A stretch of 64,000 nt of DNA from Eublepharis macularius (GCF_028583425.1 NC_072802.1:17989926-18053925); one strand, 5' to 3'; shown: positions 1-11,690, numbered from the stretch's first letter. The notes: generated by a model not told the origin, from the letters alone. Made by a program: numbers and translations.

Positions 1-965
1 TTGGGGGAGTGTGTTTTGTTATTCCCAAGCATCTTGGATTTGTGTTATTGTTCCGGAAAATCAAGATGATGATTCGAAACAGTGAATTGCATATATATTT
101 TCAGCTTGTGAACTCTGTTAGGCACACCCCTAGTTACTACACTGTGTGCGCCTCTCACGTATGAGATGCAGTGCCACTCCACACCCAAAACAGTTCTCAG
201 GTACTCCTTTCTTAACCTCTCACCATGACCTGTATGACTAACGCATACATCCTTTGAAATGTTTCTCCTGTATGGTGTTTATACCATTGTAAGCTTGCAT
301 AACCAGAGTTTCGGAGGAAACACATGATCTGTAACCACTTCAACCTGATATTCTCCTGATATTCTAAAACAAGATCTTATTCTTTAAATAGAACCTGTTT
401 TGTCACATTAATTTTTTTAAAAAAAAAAACTTAGGTGATGCATCTACTGACCCCATCGGTGGGGTCAGTGGTGGTTGTGTTATGATAGCATGAAATAGAT
501 TTTTCTGTTAGTGTTGCAATGTATGCTTCAAGTTTATGCAAACCCTTCCCCCCGCCCCCCCCAAGATGGTAGCAAAATTAAAGAGGAGGTGCTCTCTACA
601 GGCATGTCTCAGTAGTCTTTGCAGCAAAGAATTACAAGTATCTAAATCTAATTAATAGTTAATATGTAACTTTTATGTTGGCCTAACAAGCGAAATAAAA
701 ATATTGTTTCTCAGTTTTATACTTACTCTTCGCTCTTTACTCTTCAATATGAAACATAAGTTTGGGAATGGAGTTGTTTGTGGCTTCGAATAAAATAAGG
801 TTCTTTTGTTTTAAAACTGTCTCAAGGATCACTTGCTCCTTCTTGAGCCCACCTGTCATTGGAGGGCTTGCTCTGAATGCCCTTACTTTCTGAAATAACC
901 GAGCCCATCACCAGAGACAGGGCTGTTTCTGCTGTGGCCCCTCAATTGTGGTGAGCCCTTCTTTA
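1..965. other. Gene-free stretch, nothing recognised
   Basis: No convincing coding frame, RNA gene or named repeat was seen. The stretch is AT-leaning with short homopolymer runs near 410-430 and 545-565. Its right edge is the target site of the first MITE. Confidence 0.5.
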
Positions 966-973
966 CCTGTCCT

Positions 974-1232
974 CGGGGCTTTTTCTGGGAAAAGAGGTGG
1001 TGGAACTCAGTGGGTTGCCCTCAGAAAAAATGGTCACATGGCTGGTGGCCCTGCCCTCTGATCTCCAGACAGAGGGGAGTGTAGATTGCCCTCCGCGCCG
1101 CTGAGCGGAATGGAGTGCAATCTAAACTCCCCTCTGTCTGGAGATCAGGGGGTGGGACCACCAGCCATGTGACCATTTTGAAGAGGTTCTGGAACTCCAT
1201 TCCCCCACGTTCCCCCTGAAAAAAAAGCCCTG
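974..1232. mobile_element. hAT-like MITE, family 1 (short form)
   Basis: The element starts CGGGGC (from CAGGGC) and ends GCCCTG. It is flanked by the exact 8-bp target duplication CCTGTCCT at 966-973 and 1233-1240. Two inverted arms containing GATCTCCAGACAGAGG and its complement face each other around a short GC-rich centre. There is no transposase, so it is non-autonomous. The 8-bp duplication and CAGGG ends are typical of the hAT superfamily. Confidence 0.9.
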
Positions 1233-1249
1233 CCTGTCCTGATATGAAT

Positions 1250-1442
1250 AGCCCAGGCAAGCCAGATCATGTCAGATCTCAGTAACTAAGCAGGGTCAGC
1301 CTTGGTTAGTAATTGTATGGAAGACCTCCAAAAAAGACCAGAGTCACAGAGGCAGGGAATGGCACCCCACCTCTGTGAGTGTCTTGCCATGAAAATCCCA
1401 GCAGGAGTTGTCATAAGACAGCTATGACTTGATGGCACTTCC
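1250..1442 (+). repeat. 5S-rRNA-derived SINE
   Basis: The head resembles the 3' part of 5S rRNA: a GATCATGTCAGATCTCAG-like block, then CTAAGCAGGGTCAG and TTGGTTAGTAATTG. A tail common to this SINE follows (CTTGCCATGAAAATCCC, ending TATGACTTGATGGCACTT). It is a retroposed SINE, not a 5S gene, because the 5S 5' half is missing. Confidence 0.85.
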
Positions 1443-1460
1443 CCCCACCCCTTTCCCACC

Positions 1461-2787
1461 TCCACGCACCCAGCTCCAAGGTTCTTGAGGTTTAGGCACC
1501 AACTAAGCATATTTTTATTCCTTCAGACTTCCCATCTGTAACCATCTCCTTTAGCCATTCCCAAGTCTGACATCTGTTAGCTGGTTCCTTCTGTGGTTGG
1601 ATTGTTGTTGACTTTATGAGCTGCTTTGTGTCTAAAGAGATATGGTAGGACAGAAATGGTTTAAATGAAAGCAAGAAACAAAACAATAAAAATGCTGATT
1701 TTATTGCTGATTTTACTGCTGGTTTTATTGATGCTCTTTTAATGGTTTGGTTTATAACTTTTTCCATGTCTCCTCCACTATCGTTGTTGTTGTTTTTTCT
1801 CAACAACGAGGACACAAATGTTTTAACCTTTATTATAACATGCTCCAATTATTATAATATGCTATCATCTTTTCTCTGGGCCACTGGGGAGGAGGCTTAG
1901 GGAGCAATCGTAAGCCAGTCTACTCAGAAGTAAGTCCCATTTTATTCAATGGGGATTGCTCTCAGGAAAGTGTTCTTAGGATTACGCTGTATGTAGACAA
2001 AAAACCAGGTCATCCTGTAACTTCAACGGCTGCGGTGGTGATTCTCTGTTTTGCATTCACTGGCACTGCAAATGCTTCTTTGGCAGTGGAGCTTCCACAT
2101 GGGAGTTTTCTGAGCATTTTCCTCCATCAGCCACCATTTCCTCTGCATTTTCCCCACCATGCCACCATAGGGCTTTTTAAATAAAAAATCAATAATTGCT
2201 ACAGCATTATAAAGTTATAGTGCCACAGTAATTATTGCTTTTTTTTAAAAAAAAGCCCTCCTATGGTGCGGCAGAGAAAATAGGTAATGCGAAAGGCCGG
2301 CAGAAGGAAGATGGTGCTGATATGAGCAGGACTGTTTGAAAATTCACAACTTTCCATCCAGATTGCACGCTAGAGCACTTGGAAGAGGAGGCCAACTAGG
2401 TTTGAGAAGGAGCATGTCAAGGGTGGGGAAGACCTGGAAAGTGGATGAGTAGAGAAGGACGTGGTATAGATGCTTCCACAAAGAGCGCTCCAGTTTGGAA
2501 GCAAAAGCTGAGAAAAGCATTCATCGGAATGAAGCCAAGGGGATAAAATGAATTCCTTTGGAGAAAAGTGGGATATAAATGTGAAAATTGAAAATTTGAG
2601 GGGGAGGAGTGTATGGGGCACAGAGAGATGCCCAATAATTAAACCTATTTGAGCAAAGAGCAAGTCGTTGGTTTTCCCTGGCAGAGAGGGCAGGGGAATT
2701 TTAGTTTGTTTCCATAAATCACAGGCTTAGAACTGCATCATCAATTTTATTCCACCCTTTCCCTTGGAATAAAACATACATAGTTCT
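1461..2787. other. Gene-free stretch with a foldback repeat
   Basis: No coding signal was found. The only structure is the imperfect palindrome at about 2150-2275. The rest is AT-leaning sequence that I do not recognise. Confidence 0.45.
2150..2275. repeat. Imperfect palindrome (foldback MITE-like)
   Basis: The left arm CACCATAGGGCTTTTTAAA faces the right arm TTTAAAAAAAAGCCC plus CTATGGTG. The inner arms AATAATTGCTACAGCATTATAA and TTATAGTGCCACAGTAATTATT meet at the centre. The arms match imperfectly, so it is an old element. No clear target duplication was found. Confidence 0.5.
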
Positions 2788-2795
2788 ACCCCAGC

Positions 2796-3126
2796 CAGGG
2801 CTTTTTTTCTGGGAAAAGAGGTGGTGGAACTCAGTGGTGGAACTCAAGACCACTCAATGACATCACTTTGGGTCAGCTGGAACAAGGGGGGAGTTTTTTA
2901 AAGTTTAAATTGCCCTCAGTGAAAATGGTCACATGGCCGGTGGCCCCAATCCCTGATCTCCAGACAGAGGGGAGTTTAGATTGCCCTCCGTGCCACTGAG
3001 CGGCGCAGAGGGCAATCTCAACTCCCCTCTGTCTGGAGATCAGGGGGCCGGGGCCACAGCCATGTGACCATTTTTAAGAGGTGCCGGAACTCCATTCCAC
3101 CGTGTTCCCACTGAAAAAAAGCCCTG
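2796..3126. mobile_element. hAT-like MITE, family 1 (long form)
   Basis: The ends are CAGGGC and GCCCTG. The exact 8-bp target duplication ACCCCAGC lies at 2788-2795 and 3127-3134. This is the long subfamily: it carries an extra block with GACATCACTTTGGGTCAGCT and CAAGGGGGGAGT before the palindromic GC-rich core. Confidence 0.93.
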
Positions 3127-3164
3127 ACCCCAGCCATTTTACCTTAAGAAGTCAAGTAGTAACA

Positions 3165-3245
3165 CCTCAGAGACGAACAAAATTTTCCAGGGTCTAAGCT
3201 TTCATGAATCAAAGCTCACTTTGGCCCAAGATAAGCATTATGGCT
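3165..3245 (-). repeat. Decayed retroposon fragment (hammerhead-like family)
   Basis: A TTTTCCAGGGTCTAAGC block followed by TTTCATGAATCAAAGCTCAC matches the better-kept fragment at 26.7 kb. It is too decayed to retain a complete hammerhead core. Confidence 0.45.
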
Positions 3246-3531
3246 GAGAAGGACCTTGAACCTGTTTCTCCCTGGTCTTAGTCCAGCACTCTAACCACTG
3301 CACGAGATGGCTAGTCAATGCCTCAGTTTGGAAGATTGTATGAAGCAAAACAGAGCATGAATACACAGATATGCTAGATGCTAAAGTGAGGAAAAACAAG
3401 CCCGAACTGCTGCTTTAATGGCAAATGTATCTATGCGATGTCATCGTTGGATTCGTTTCCCTCCAGAAGCTGTGGTTGAGTATATTTTAAGAAGGGAAGA
3501 GAAATGAAATACAGGATTTCCTTTTGTACAG

Positions 3532-3741
3532 TCACAGATCCCGTCTTTGGACTCTAGTAGCATTTCTGAAGATTTCCTTGAGACGTTTGGAAAATTTGTG
3601 TTCCCGGCAACAGATCGTCAGGAAAACTCTACAGCAGAAATGGGGGCAAATTCAACAATCAGAAGGTGCTTCTTTCGTTTTTAATTGCTCTTGTGCCTTC
3701 CTGTGGTTGTCGCCATTTCAAAGAATGGAAATTGTGGTGAG
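3532..3741 (+). other. Candidate exon, unassigned
   Basis: A pyrimidine-rich acceptor (TTTCCTTTTGTACAG) ends at 3531. A strong donor (GAG followed by GTAAGG) begins at 3742. One frame is open across all 210 bp, but the peptide resembles no family I know. The block lies outside recognised repeats, about 10 kb upstream of the P2RY10 coding exon and on the same strand, so a P2RY10 5' UTR exon is possible. Chance splice-site-like sequence remains a real alternative. Confidence 0.28.
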
Positions 3742-5551
3742 GTAAGGTTTCGTCTTCTACAATGTTTCTTTTTGCCAAATTATCACAGCAGTTTTAAGTA
3801 TACTGATCATGAAGGAAAATCCATTGAACTGAATGGGTTTTGTTGCTGTATGCTTAGAATCAGAGATTGGGGACTGCAGTCCTTCAGATATTTGCCAGGA
3901 TGAAGTAAGTTTTGTTGAATTCAGTGGGCTACTTTTGAGTAAGCATCTTAGGGTCAGCTGCCAGCCGTAATGCTAACGGAATGTGTTCCATTAAAGGGAA
4001 GGATTTTCAGCCCAGTCACGGCATTGTCACAGTTCACCAGTTAACCTAGTTTATATTTTTGCATCCAGTAACTTCTAACCTTTCCTTGTGGCTTCCTGGA
4101 AGGAAATACAGAATAGGAGATATACCTCCTTCCAAAAGTCTGTTCTACTGCTGTTTGGGTGAGAAGCAAGAAAGGATTTTCTTTGTATTTTAAAAAATAG
4201 TATCTTACTGAAAAGTTTACTTACAATTATCATTTTTCTGGCCATGGCTTAAGTCTATTAATATTGGCATGCATTATCAAAAAAAAAAAAGGGTTGAGTA
4301 TTCTCAATCTGTTTTAGGAAACTATTTCGAGGCAGCTGTGGAACTTTGATTCTGCTCTCCCCTGAAATTTGCAACCCTTGGCATGGGATTCACACATACT
4401 CATCTCACACCCTCAAGTTCCTTCAGTTGGCTGTGGTTGACAAACAGCTTGGACACGTCCTTTCACACCTCGTTAAGAGAGCTGCAGTGCTATGGCTTTG
4501 GAGTGTGCGCTGCTGTGAATAGGAAAGTTTTTTTGAACCACAGAAACCACAGGAATGAAAAAAAGAGCGAGCTCCTCTGCCTTAAGGAAAAAACAGCACC
4601 CTGTTATGTTCCATTGATTAGTGCAGTCATATTGGAAGGTTTGACTGGTTCTTATGACTTGTTCTTGGACCAAAATGGATTTTTATTTTTTAACAAACCG
4701 TTTTTATTTTTTAACAAACCAGCACACCAACTGCTTTCCATCTTTTTGCCATCCTCCAGGGCAGTTTCAGTTACTACTTTTTAAATATACATTTATTTTA
4801 TTTTAAAAAATATAAAGAGTGGACAGTAATACAGTAAGAATAAAAATAATAAACCCTGTACAAATTAACATAGTTAAGAATAATAAACAACAAAAGAGTG
4901 CATAGAATAAAAAATATAATATGAACAAAATAAAGATCAGTTACATGAAAATTAATAAAAATAAAAAGGTGTAATGCATGATTGCAAACTCTTTCTTCTC
5001 TACATCTCATTACTTGCTTATACTCAGCATTTTATATTCAACATTTTGAGATTTTAACTTTATAATTGAGCCACTTCAACAATAGCCATTCTTAGTTTTC
5101 CTTGACTTTTTGCTACCTGTTTAAAACAGAAAGTCTTTCTATTTTTTTCTGAAATTCTAAGATTGTTCTTTTATACAAAAAAGAAGTTAGTTTTGCCATC
5201 GACACATATACTATAATACTACTGGGTAAAATATCTAATAACATACTTTATTCAGCCCAAAACCAAACTTTAAACATATTATATGCAACATTATATTTGG
5301 CATATTTAGTATGTTAGCTTGTTAATTTAACTATTTAGCTATTTAGTGGTTTAACTATTTAGTTATTTAGCTTCACAATTGATCTATTTCAATATTAGTA
5401 ATACATTCTAAATTTAATAAATTGAGTTGTTGTGTATATAAAAAAATCCTCCATACATAAAAAACCGTTAACAATAAGAAAGATATTGAAGAGGAGAGAA
5501 AGGAAAAGACGATTCTACAACATAGTTATATAAATTAATAATAATTGTAAA
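3742..5551. other. Gene-free, increasingly AT-rich stretch
   Basis: No gene was recognised. From about 4785 to 5520 the sequence is very AT-rich and could be an old LINE 3' region, but no diagnostic motif is visible. A short run of near-tandem TTTAACTATTTAGCTA units lies at about 5325-5375. Confidence 0.4.
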
Positions 5552-6033
5552 CAGGGCTTTTTTTTTTGAGCTGGAAGGCCCCTAAAGGCATTCTGGCACC
5601 TCTTTAAAATACCCACATGACTGGTGTCACGTGAGTATTTTAAAAATGGCCTGTTTTGGCCATTTTGGGCCCTGGGCCCAGATCAGGCCCAAAACAGCCT
5701 GGATTAGGCTGCTTCCGGGAGGGGAAGGGTTCCTCCACCCAGCAGCAGCCCGTTCCAGGCCGTTTCAGCCCAGATTCAAGCCCTTTAGGCACCATTTGGG
5801 CCATTTTGGGCCCAAAATGGCCAGGATCAGGGCCGAAACAGCCCAAATCAGGCCAGTGCTGCTGGGCAGGGGAGGATTCTCCTACCTGGCAGTGGCCCGT
5901 TCCTGGCCATTTTGGGCCCTATCTGGGCAGCCTGGATCGGGGGCAAAACGGCCAGGATCGGGCCGGTGCCAGGAGGAGGAGGGTTCCCCTGCCCAGCAGC
6001 AGTCCATTCAAGGCCAGTTCAGCCCTGGTTCAG
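5552..6033. mobile_element. GC-rich relative of hAT-like family 1, truncated
   Basis: The left end (CAGGGC, a T run, then GAGCTGGAA and GGCACCTCTTTAAAAT) follows the family 1 end. The body is different. It is built from repeated GGCCATTTTGGGCCC-like and CAGGATC/GGGCC units that are partly self-complementary. No right terminus or target duplication could be found. It abuts the 3' end of a LINE copy. Confidence 0.5.
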
Positions 6034-6044
6034 TACAGTCAGTT

Positions 6045-7200
6045 TCGACATTTCCATAAACAATGCCATAGATCAAATAAACACAATTTTACAAAGACAG
6101 AGCATTAGTAAGAATCCAATACAGAGTTGAAGAAATGCTGAAACAGAACATAAGCAATTTGAGGGCTGACATTAGACCACATGAAACACAAGTAGTTCAT
6201 AGGAGCACATATTTAAGACAACAGATAGTAAGTACATAAGGCAACATAGTGGTGAAGTCTATGGTCCCTAACTCAATAGCGAAGCATCTGAGAGCCCCCC
6301 CCCCCTCCAGGACACAAGCCTTTTTGAATAATTTGGTTTTGCATTGTTTGCAGAAAGCTAGGAGCGTGGGGGCTCTCCTGACCTCCTCAGGCAGGATGTT
6401 CCACAGGGTAGGGGCCACCACAGAGAAAGCCCATGTACGGGCTGCTATTGATTTCACCCATGTGCAGGGTGGCACCTGCAGGAGACCCTGTTCAGATGAA
6501 CTAAGTTGCCATGGAGGAACACAGGGAGGGAGGTGGTCCTGTAGGTATGCTGGGCCAAGGCCATGAAGAGCTTTGTATGTGATAACCAATACTTTGAACT
6601 GTGCACGGTAACTGATAGGTAGCCAATGGAGTGACTGCAAAATGGGGGTGATGTTCATGCTCCTGCTTGCTCCTGATAACAGTCGTGCCACAGCGTTTTG
6701 TACTAATTGGAGTCTCCTAGTTAATTTGGATGAGAGACCTATGTATAGTACATTACAATAGTCACATCTTGATGTTACCCATAGCCAGGGCTTTTTTTCG
6801 GGGAAAAGGTGGTGGAACTCAGCAGGTTGCCAGCACAGGGGGCAACTCTTGGAGGGAGGTAGTGCCCCTGGTACCACATGTGCATGCACAAAGTGCATGC
6901 ATGCTCCCAGGGCCAATGATGTCACTTTCGGTCAGCTGGAACAAGGGGGGAGTTTTTAAAAGTTTAAATTGCCCTCTGCAAAAATGGTCCAGGAGTGCGG
7001 AGGGCAATCTAAACTCCCCTCTGTCTGGAGATCAGGGGGTGGGGCCACCAGCCATGTGACCATTTTCAAGAGGTTCCAGAACTCCGTTCCAGCTGAAAAA
7101 AAGCCCTGCCCATAGCATGGATCCAGGAGGCCAGGTCGGCCGTGTCGAGATAAGAAGCCATCTTCCAGGCTAGAGTGAGGTTGTAATGGTATCCAGAAGA
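6045..7200 (-). mobile_element. CR1/L2-type LINE 3' fragment, split by a MITE
   Basis: Read on the minus strand, about 6260-6775 encodes the C-terminal part of a non-LTR reverse transcriptase. Visible motifs are DYCNVLYIGL, LTRRLQLVQNAVARLL, ITPILQSLHWLPISYRAQFK and APTLWNILPEEVR. A 3' UTR-like tail follows down to about 6045. The family 1 MITE at 6786-7108 interrupts it with an exact 8-bp duplication, so the long minus-strand frame starting at 6925 begins in MITE sequence. LINE sequence resumes at 7117-7200. The copy is 5'-truncated and inactive. Confidence 0.82.
6786..7108. mobile_element. hAT-like MITE, family 1 (long form), inside a LINE
   Basis: The ends are CAGGGC and GCCCTG. The exact 8-bp duplication CCCATAGC lies at 6778-6785 and 7109-7116. 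It sits inside the minus-strand LINE fragment, so it is younger than that LINE. Confidence 0.93.
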
Positions 7201-7447
7201 ACAGGAGTCAAATGAAAGGAACTAGAAAACTGTGAATGTAGATGTGCCTTGCGGCTGCCCCAAATATCCTAATCTAAACACAAGTGGACTGTAGTCTGTG
7301 CAATACAGCCAACATAAACTGTCCATGAACTGCAGCAAACATGGGTTGGAGTACTCAAGCGATTTTCTTCATGTGCAACAAGTCTGGCACAAATGGAAAA
7401 ACTAAAATTACTCCTTGCTGTCTGCTTGCACTAAATGAAAATGACTG

Positions 7448-7620
7448 AGGAGGAGCTGTGGCTCATTGGTAGAACATCTCCTGCTTAGCATGCAGAAGGT
7501 CCCAAATTCAATCCCTGGTCTCTCCAATTAAAAGGATCAGGCAGTAGATGACATGAAATACCTTCGTCTGAGATCCTGGAGAGCTACTGATCTAGATGGA
7601 CCAACCATCAGAAGGCAGTT
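7448..7620 (+). repeat. tRNA-derived SINE (GTGGCTCA type)
   Basis: The 5' part has a pol III A-box-like GCTGTGGCTCATTGGTAGA and a B-box-like GGTCCCAAATTCAATCC, as in a tRNA. The body continues with TCAGGCAGTAG, GAGATCCTGGAGAGC and a GAAGGCAG end. Sibling copies are at 17399 and 24449. Confidence 0.82.
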
Positions 7621-8108
7621 TCATGCGTTCACGTACACCAGCATTTTGTGTTCATTACATCCTGTCTTTTCGGTGTGTGGGGACCATTTGAAAAGCAAAT
7701 GAAAGAAAATCATGCAGCCTCTACATTCCACCGCTCCATGTGCATATTGTGTTTTCGTTAAAAACTGTAGTTGAAGTGCTGTGTTGATGCAACCGTGACC
7801 CGACTGCTGGAGCATACAGAATTTCACTTCCTTTCTGCTTATGCACTGCTGGATCCAAGCTAGTGTGTGTGGGGGGGGGGAGTTTATGCCGCACCACACC
7901 CTGGAGTTCTGTATTGGTGGGAGGAAGTGAATCTTGGGCCCACTCACTCTCTACCCACACAGACAGAATGTTTTGTATAAATGGATGCCTTCATTCTCAC
8001 CATCATACATATACTTCCCATTTTTTATTCCTGTTCCCACGATCGCTATCTGTAAGTTTACATCTTGTGGATACTTTATTTTGAACTGTACTTAATAAAC
8101 TGCAAGGC
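7621..8108. other. Unassigned single-copy-looking stretch
   Basis: No coding frame is credible. A TATAAAT at about 7976 and AATAAA at about 8094 are 118 bp apart. That would fit a small LTR or a terminal exon, but no ends or target duplication were found. Confidence 0.3.
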
Positions 8109-8121
8109 ATGTTTTTTTCTA

Positions 8122-8327
8122 AATAGTAAGGAGATCAGTAGCACCTTTAAGACTAACCAACTTTATTGTAGCATAAGCTTTTGAGAACCACAGCTCTCTT
8201 CGTCAGATGAAGAGAGCGGTGGTTCTCAAAAGCTTATGCTACAATAAAGTTGGTTAGTCTTAAAGGAGCTACTGGGCTCTTTACTATTTTGCAACTGGAG
8301 ACTAACACGGCTAACTCCTCTAGAGCT
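8122..8327 (-). mobile_element. Foldback retroposon, copy A
   Basis: Two inverted arms of about 85 bp contain CTTTAAGACTAACCAACTTT and its complement. A one-sided head (complement of AGGAGTTAGCCGTGTTAG) is on the right. A 12-13 bp target duplication (ATG, T run, CTA) lies at 8109-8121 and 8328-8339. Both arms share the private variant AGCTTTTGAG and the spacer AAATAGTAA. The fold point is a CTCTTC/GAAGAG stem near 8200. A duplication this long fits target-primed reverse transcription rather than a DNA transposon. Confidence 0.72.
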
Positions 8328-8530
8328 ATGTTTTTTCTAGTATGTCTTTAGCCAAAAAGACAAATGCTTGCTCGGTTTTTAAAAGAATGTGAGACAGGTT
8401 ACTGCAGCATGCAGCATGCAAAGAGATTTGGTAATATGTAACTGGGGGAAGGATCCTTGGTCATTGGTCCTCAATATGAGAATAAGGCTGCAAAATGCTG
8501 AAGTATATGCTCATGTGCCTAGGTTCAGTT

Positions 8531-8815
8531 CCAGGTTTTGGGGGGCCCTGGGTAGACAGTGCCCAGAGTCCAATGCTTTACTTTGGCCACCACCTGTGCC
8601 CTATTTATGCCTCCTTTCTAGGCCACCCTTCTGGATCCCCTACACCACCCTGTGCATCAAGTGTGCCTTTGCCTGCTCATGGTTGCCCACAGGCCCTTTC
8701 CTTAACATTACCAGACAGTGCGCAACTAGGAGTACCACTGCTTTGGCTACCTATAGCACTACCATCATGCCCCACCTGCACCAACATTCCCGGCAGCAGT
8801 GCGCAGTACAAGAGC
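8531..8815. repeat. Interspersed repeat of uncertain class
   Basis: It opens with CAGGTTTTGGGGGGCCCTGG and an inverted GCCC-rich block, like the start of the repeat near 33.14 kb. The rest diverges. A hAT-type non-autonomous element is possible, but its ends are not defined. Confidence 0.3.
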
Positions 8816-8819
8816 ATGG

Positions 8820-9200
8820 CAGGGCTTTTTTTCTGGGAAAAGAGGTGGTGGAACTCAGTGGGTTGCCGGCACAGGGGGCAACTCTTGGCGGGAGGTAGTG
8901 CCCCTGGTACCACATGCACATGTGTAAAGTGTGTGCATGCTCCCAGGACAGCACAATGATGTCACTTTGGATCAGCTGGAACAAGGGGGGAGGGTTTTTT
9001 TTAAGTTTAAATTGCCCTCGGTGAAAATGGTCGCACGGCCAGTGGCCCCGCCCCCTGATCTCCAGACAGAGGGGAGTTTAGATTGCCAATCAAAACTCCC
9101 CTCTGTCTGGAGATCAGGGGGTGGGGCCACCAGCCATGTGACCATTTTCAAGAGGTGCCGGAACTCTGTCCCACCACATTCCAGCTGAAACAAAGCCCTG
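8820..9200. mobile_element. hAT-like MITE, family 1 (long form)
   Basis: The CAGGGC left end, palindromic GC-rich core and GCCCTG right end are all present. The flanks (GAGCATGG and GATGGCAG) do not form a convincing 8-bp duplication, so one boundary may be altered. Confidence 0.85.
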
Positions 9201-9408
9201 GATGGCAGAATCTTCATAAATGGATGGGGAAGGGTCACTGACGGGGCAAGGCAGGTGGAGAGATGGCCGTGGTGATCCCTGCTGAAAGCCCTGGGCCTTG
9301 GCAGCTGCCTCACCTCAGGGCATGATGATGCTGGCCCCACCCTGTTGGTACCATGTGCCCCACCATCTGTTGCATAGGCTTTTGCAGGCATAGAAATACA
9401 TGCATATG

Positions 9409-9478
9409 GGGGTCAATTAATATGACACAGAAAATACATACATTGGTATGTATTTAATGTGTCATTTTAATTGACCCA
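9409..9478. repeat. Short palindromic MITE-like sequence
   Basis: GGGTCAATTAATATGACAC and GTGTCATTTTAATTGACCC are near-perfect inverted repeats about 70 bp apart end to end. ATACATACATTGGTATGTAT fills the centre. The whole can form one hairpin. Confidence 0.6.
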
Positions 9479-9479
9479 A

Positions 9480-10020
9480 TGGCTTGCTTGGACATGAAGG
9501 ACATACGTACCACATTACAGCACAAACTAGCTCAGAGATGGCTCATCAATTTGTGCCAAACATCCCGCTCTGTACAATTGTAGACTCATTTAGAAAAAAG
9601 AAATAAAGCTGAAATTAGAGGTAACCAAGCAGCCTCGGCTTGATTTGGGTCCCAAGATCTCCCTTATCTCTCTCCTCTCTTTGCTTCCATCTTTGAATAT
9701 CTTCAAAAAGCCTTCAAAGGTTTGACAGCAAAAGCAACCTTTCTTCTGCTTCTGATAACCTAGGCTAGGAGAGGGGGAAGCAGGAGTTCGAGATGAAGGA
9801 AATAGAATTGTGGCGGAAGAGGCTTATGGAGAGAAATAAGGCTCTCTGTAACATTCCCCTTCCACCACCTTTCTGTTGTGCATATAATTTGGTTTGATGA
9901 ATGCCCACCTGATGCATCTGATGAAGTGAGCTGACTCGTGAGGCTGAAATATTAGGCTTAAATATTGATCAGTCACTAAGGAGGCATTAGAGTCCCCGTT
10001 TATTCTGCTGCTGCAGACTG
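9480..10020. other. Gene-free stretch, nothing recognised
   Basis: No open frame, RNA gene or repeat family was identified. The sequence looks single-copy. Confidence 0.4.
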
Positions 10021-10245
10021 TCAAGGTTAGTGGTGGTGGAGAGTGCCCACAAGTCAGAGTTGCCTTATGGCGACCCCTGGTGAGGTTTTCATAGCAAGAG
10101 GCTAACAGAGGTTGTTTGCCACTGCCTGCCCCTGCAACCCTGGTCTTTATTGGAGGTCTCCCATCCAATTATTAAACAAGGCCGGCCTTACTTAGCTTCT
10201 GACATCTGACAAGATCAGGCTCGCCTGGGCTATCCAGGTCAGGGC
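10021..10245 (-). repeat. 5S-rRNA-derived SINE
   Basis: On the minus strand the head has AAGCTAAGTAAGGCCGGCC and TTGGATGGGAGACC-like blocks of 5S origin. The tail contains the usual GCCATAAGGCAACTCTGAC segment. The 5S-like region is at about 10155-10235. Confidence 0.82.
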
Positions 10246-10289
10246 ACCCATCTGGAATCACCAAGGATTGCTGTAGCAGAAACAGAAAA

Positions 10290-10475
10290 GGTAATGTGGT
10301 GTAGTGGTTGGAGCATTATCTTAGGGCTTAGCTTAGAGAGACTGGGATTCATATCCTATCATGCTGCTCTAGACCCAACCACATTCAAGAGGTATTGTGT
10401 GGATGAAATGGCAAAGGTGGGAACATGTACACTACCACAAACTCCTTGGAGGAAGGGTGGAATAAAAATATAAGT
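10290..10475 (+). repeat. Sauria-type tRNA-derived SINE, diverged
   Basis: The 5' end GTGGTGTAGTGGTTGGAGCA carries the A-box-like segment. The 3' end ACTCCTTGGAGGAAGGGTGG followed by AATAAAAAT matches the Sauria-type tail. The middle is diverged. Confidence 0.65.
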
Positions 10476-11690
10476 TAGATAGGGCATTTGAATGTCTGCA
10501 AGCAGAACTGCGAGGTGTGTTGGAGAAATTTCCGGAGCCCTGATTTTGAGATCTTCTTTTTCTGCTTGGAGTATAATGTTAAAATGCCCACTGAAGAAAG
10601 AAGAACGTTTCTGCATCAGTAGCAATACCAGAATTTGGGGAGAGGGTGGGGCATACAATCAAATTGATTTGGGATAAAGAAAGTCCTTCTTTACACAACA
10701 TGCAATTTCTGCCACCCGCTGCCATGCAATATGGTGATGTCCACTAGCTTATATGGTCTAAGAGGGGGGGTGAGACAAACACATAGAGGAAAGTTCTAGC
10801 AATGTCTCTTAGCCATAGCAGTGAAATGGAGCCTCCACGTCCTGTGACAGTGTACCATTCAATGCCAGTTGTTGAAGGGCAGCAGCAAGAGAGTGCTATT
10901 GCCATCACGCCTCCTTCCCAGAGTCATTTGGGTTTGTTCTGTGGGAAACAGGACGCCAGATGGTTGTTCTGGTCAATTTTCAATGTTGTCACAGTTGTAA
11001 GTTGTAGGTTTCTGTGAAGGCTGGGGGTCTTAAATGACATTTAAGCAGAAGCAGTATGATATAAAGCTCAGCCATTCCTGACAGACTTGACCAGAGTATC
11101 TTCTGAATGAAACAAGTTCAACACCCACGAGGAAAACAGAAAAAGAACAATAACTTTTATTTACACCCAAGAATAGGGAATAAAATGGTTCAGAAAAGAG
11201 GACAGAAGCTATTTACAGGGGCAACACGTTCTTGCTGGGAACATTCACGTGTGCAGTTACAGATGACAAATTATGAGTGTAGAGAGTGTGTCGCATCCAA
11301 GTTTGTATTCTTGAGATGAATCTTGGCCTTCCCTCAAATCTCAGGGTTCTCACAGTGTAAATGTCAGCTTCTCCCAGAAACCAGAAATCTTACCTGTTTC
11401 CTTCAGAAATGGGGCTTCAATACAGCTCTGGCACTAGCCTGCTTATTCATCAAAAAATAAAATATTTTTTTAAAAGATTGTGAGACTTCCAAAGTCTCCG
11501 GAGACAGGTTCTCTCCCAGCTAACTCTTTGGGGATGCTAACCCTATCTGGCCTGAGCTCACGGCAGACCCAGCTTATCCAGGGATTCTGATTGGTTGCCC
11601 GCTGCTCTGTTCACACACCAACCAGAACTAAAGGGATCGGTGTTTTTCAGAAAGGGGCAGGACCTTTACCCCTCTGCCGCAGCCTCAGTA
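10476..11690. other. Gene-free, mostly single-copy-looking stretch
   Basis: No convincing gene. A short frame at 11107-11319 has no recognisable domain. Nothing else was identified. Confidence 0.4.

Noticed and set aside
1250-1442. 5S rRNA gene
   Set aside because: Only the internal and 3' part of 5S is present, joined to a SINE tail. The same holds for all eight 5S-like copies in the window.
5631-6108. Two long overlapping frames rich in Gly/Pro/Gln
   Set aside because: They come from the GGGCCC/GGCC-rich MITE relative and are produced by repeat periodicity on both strands.
6197-6925. 242-residue minus-strand frame as a host gene
   Set aside because: Its N-terminal part is encoded by a MITE and the rest is a LINE reverse transcriptase C-terminus. 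It is a chimeric frame across two transposons.
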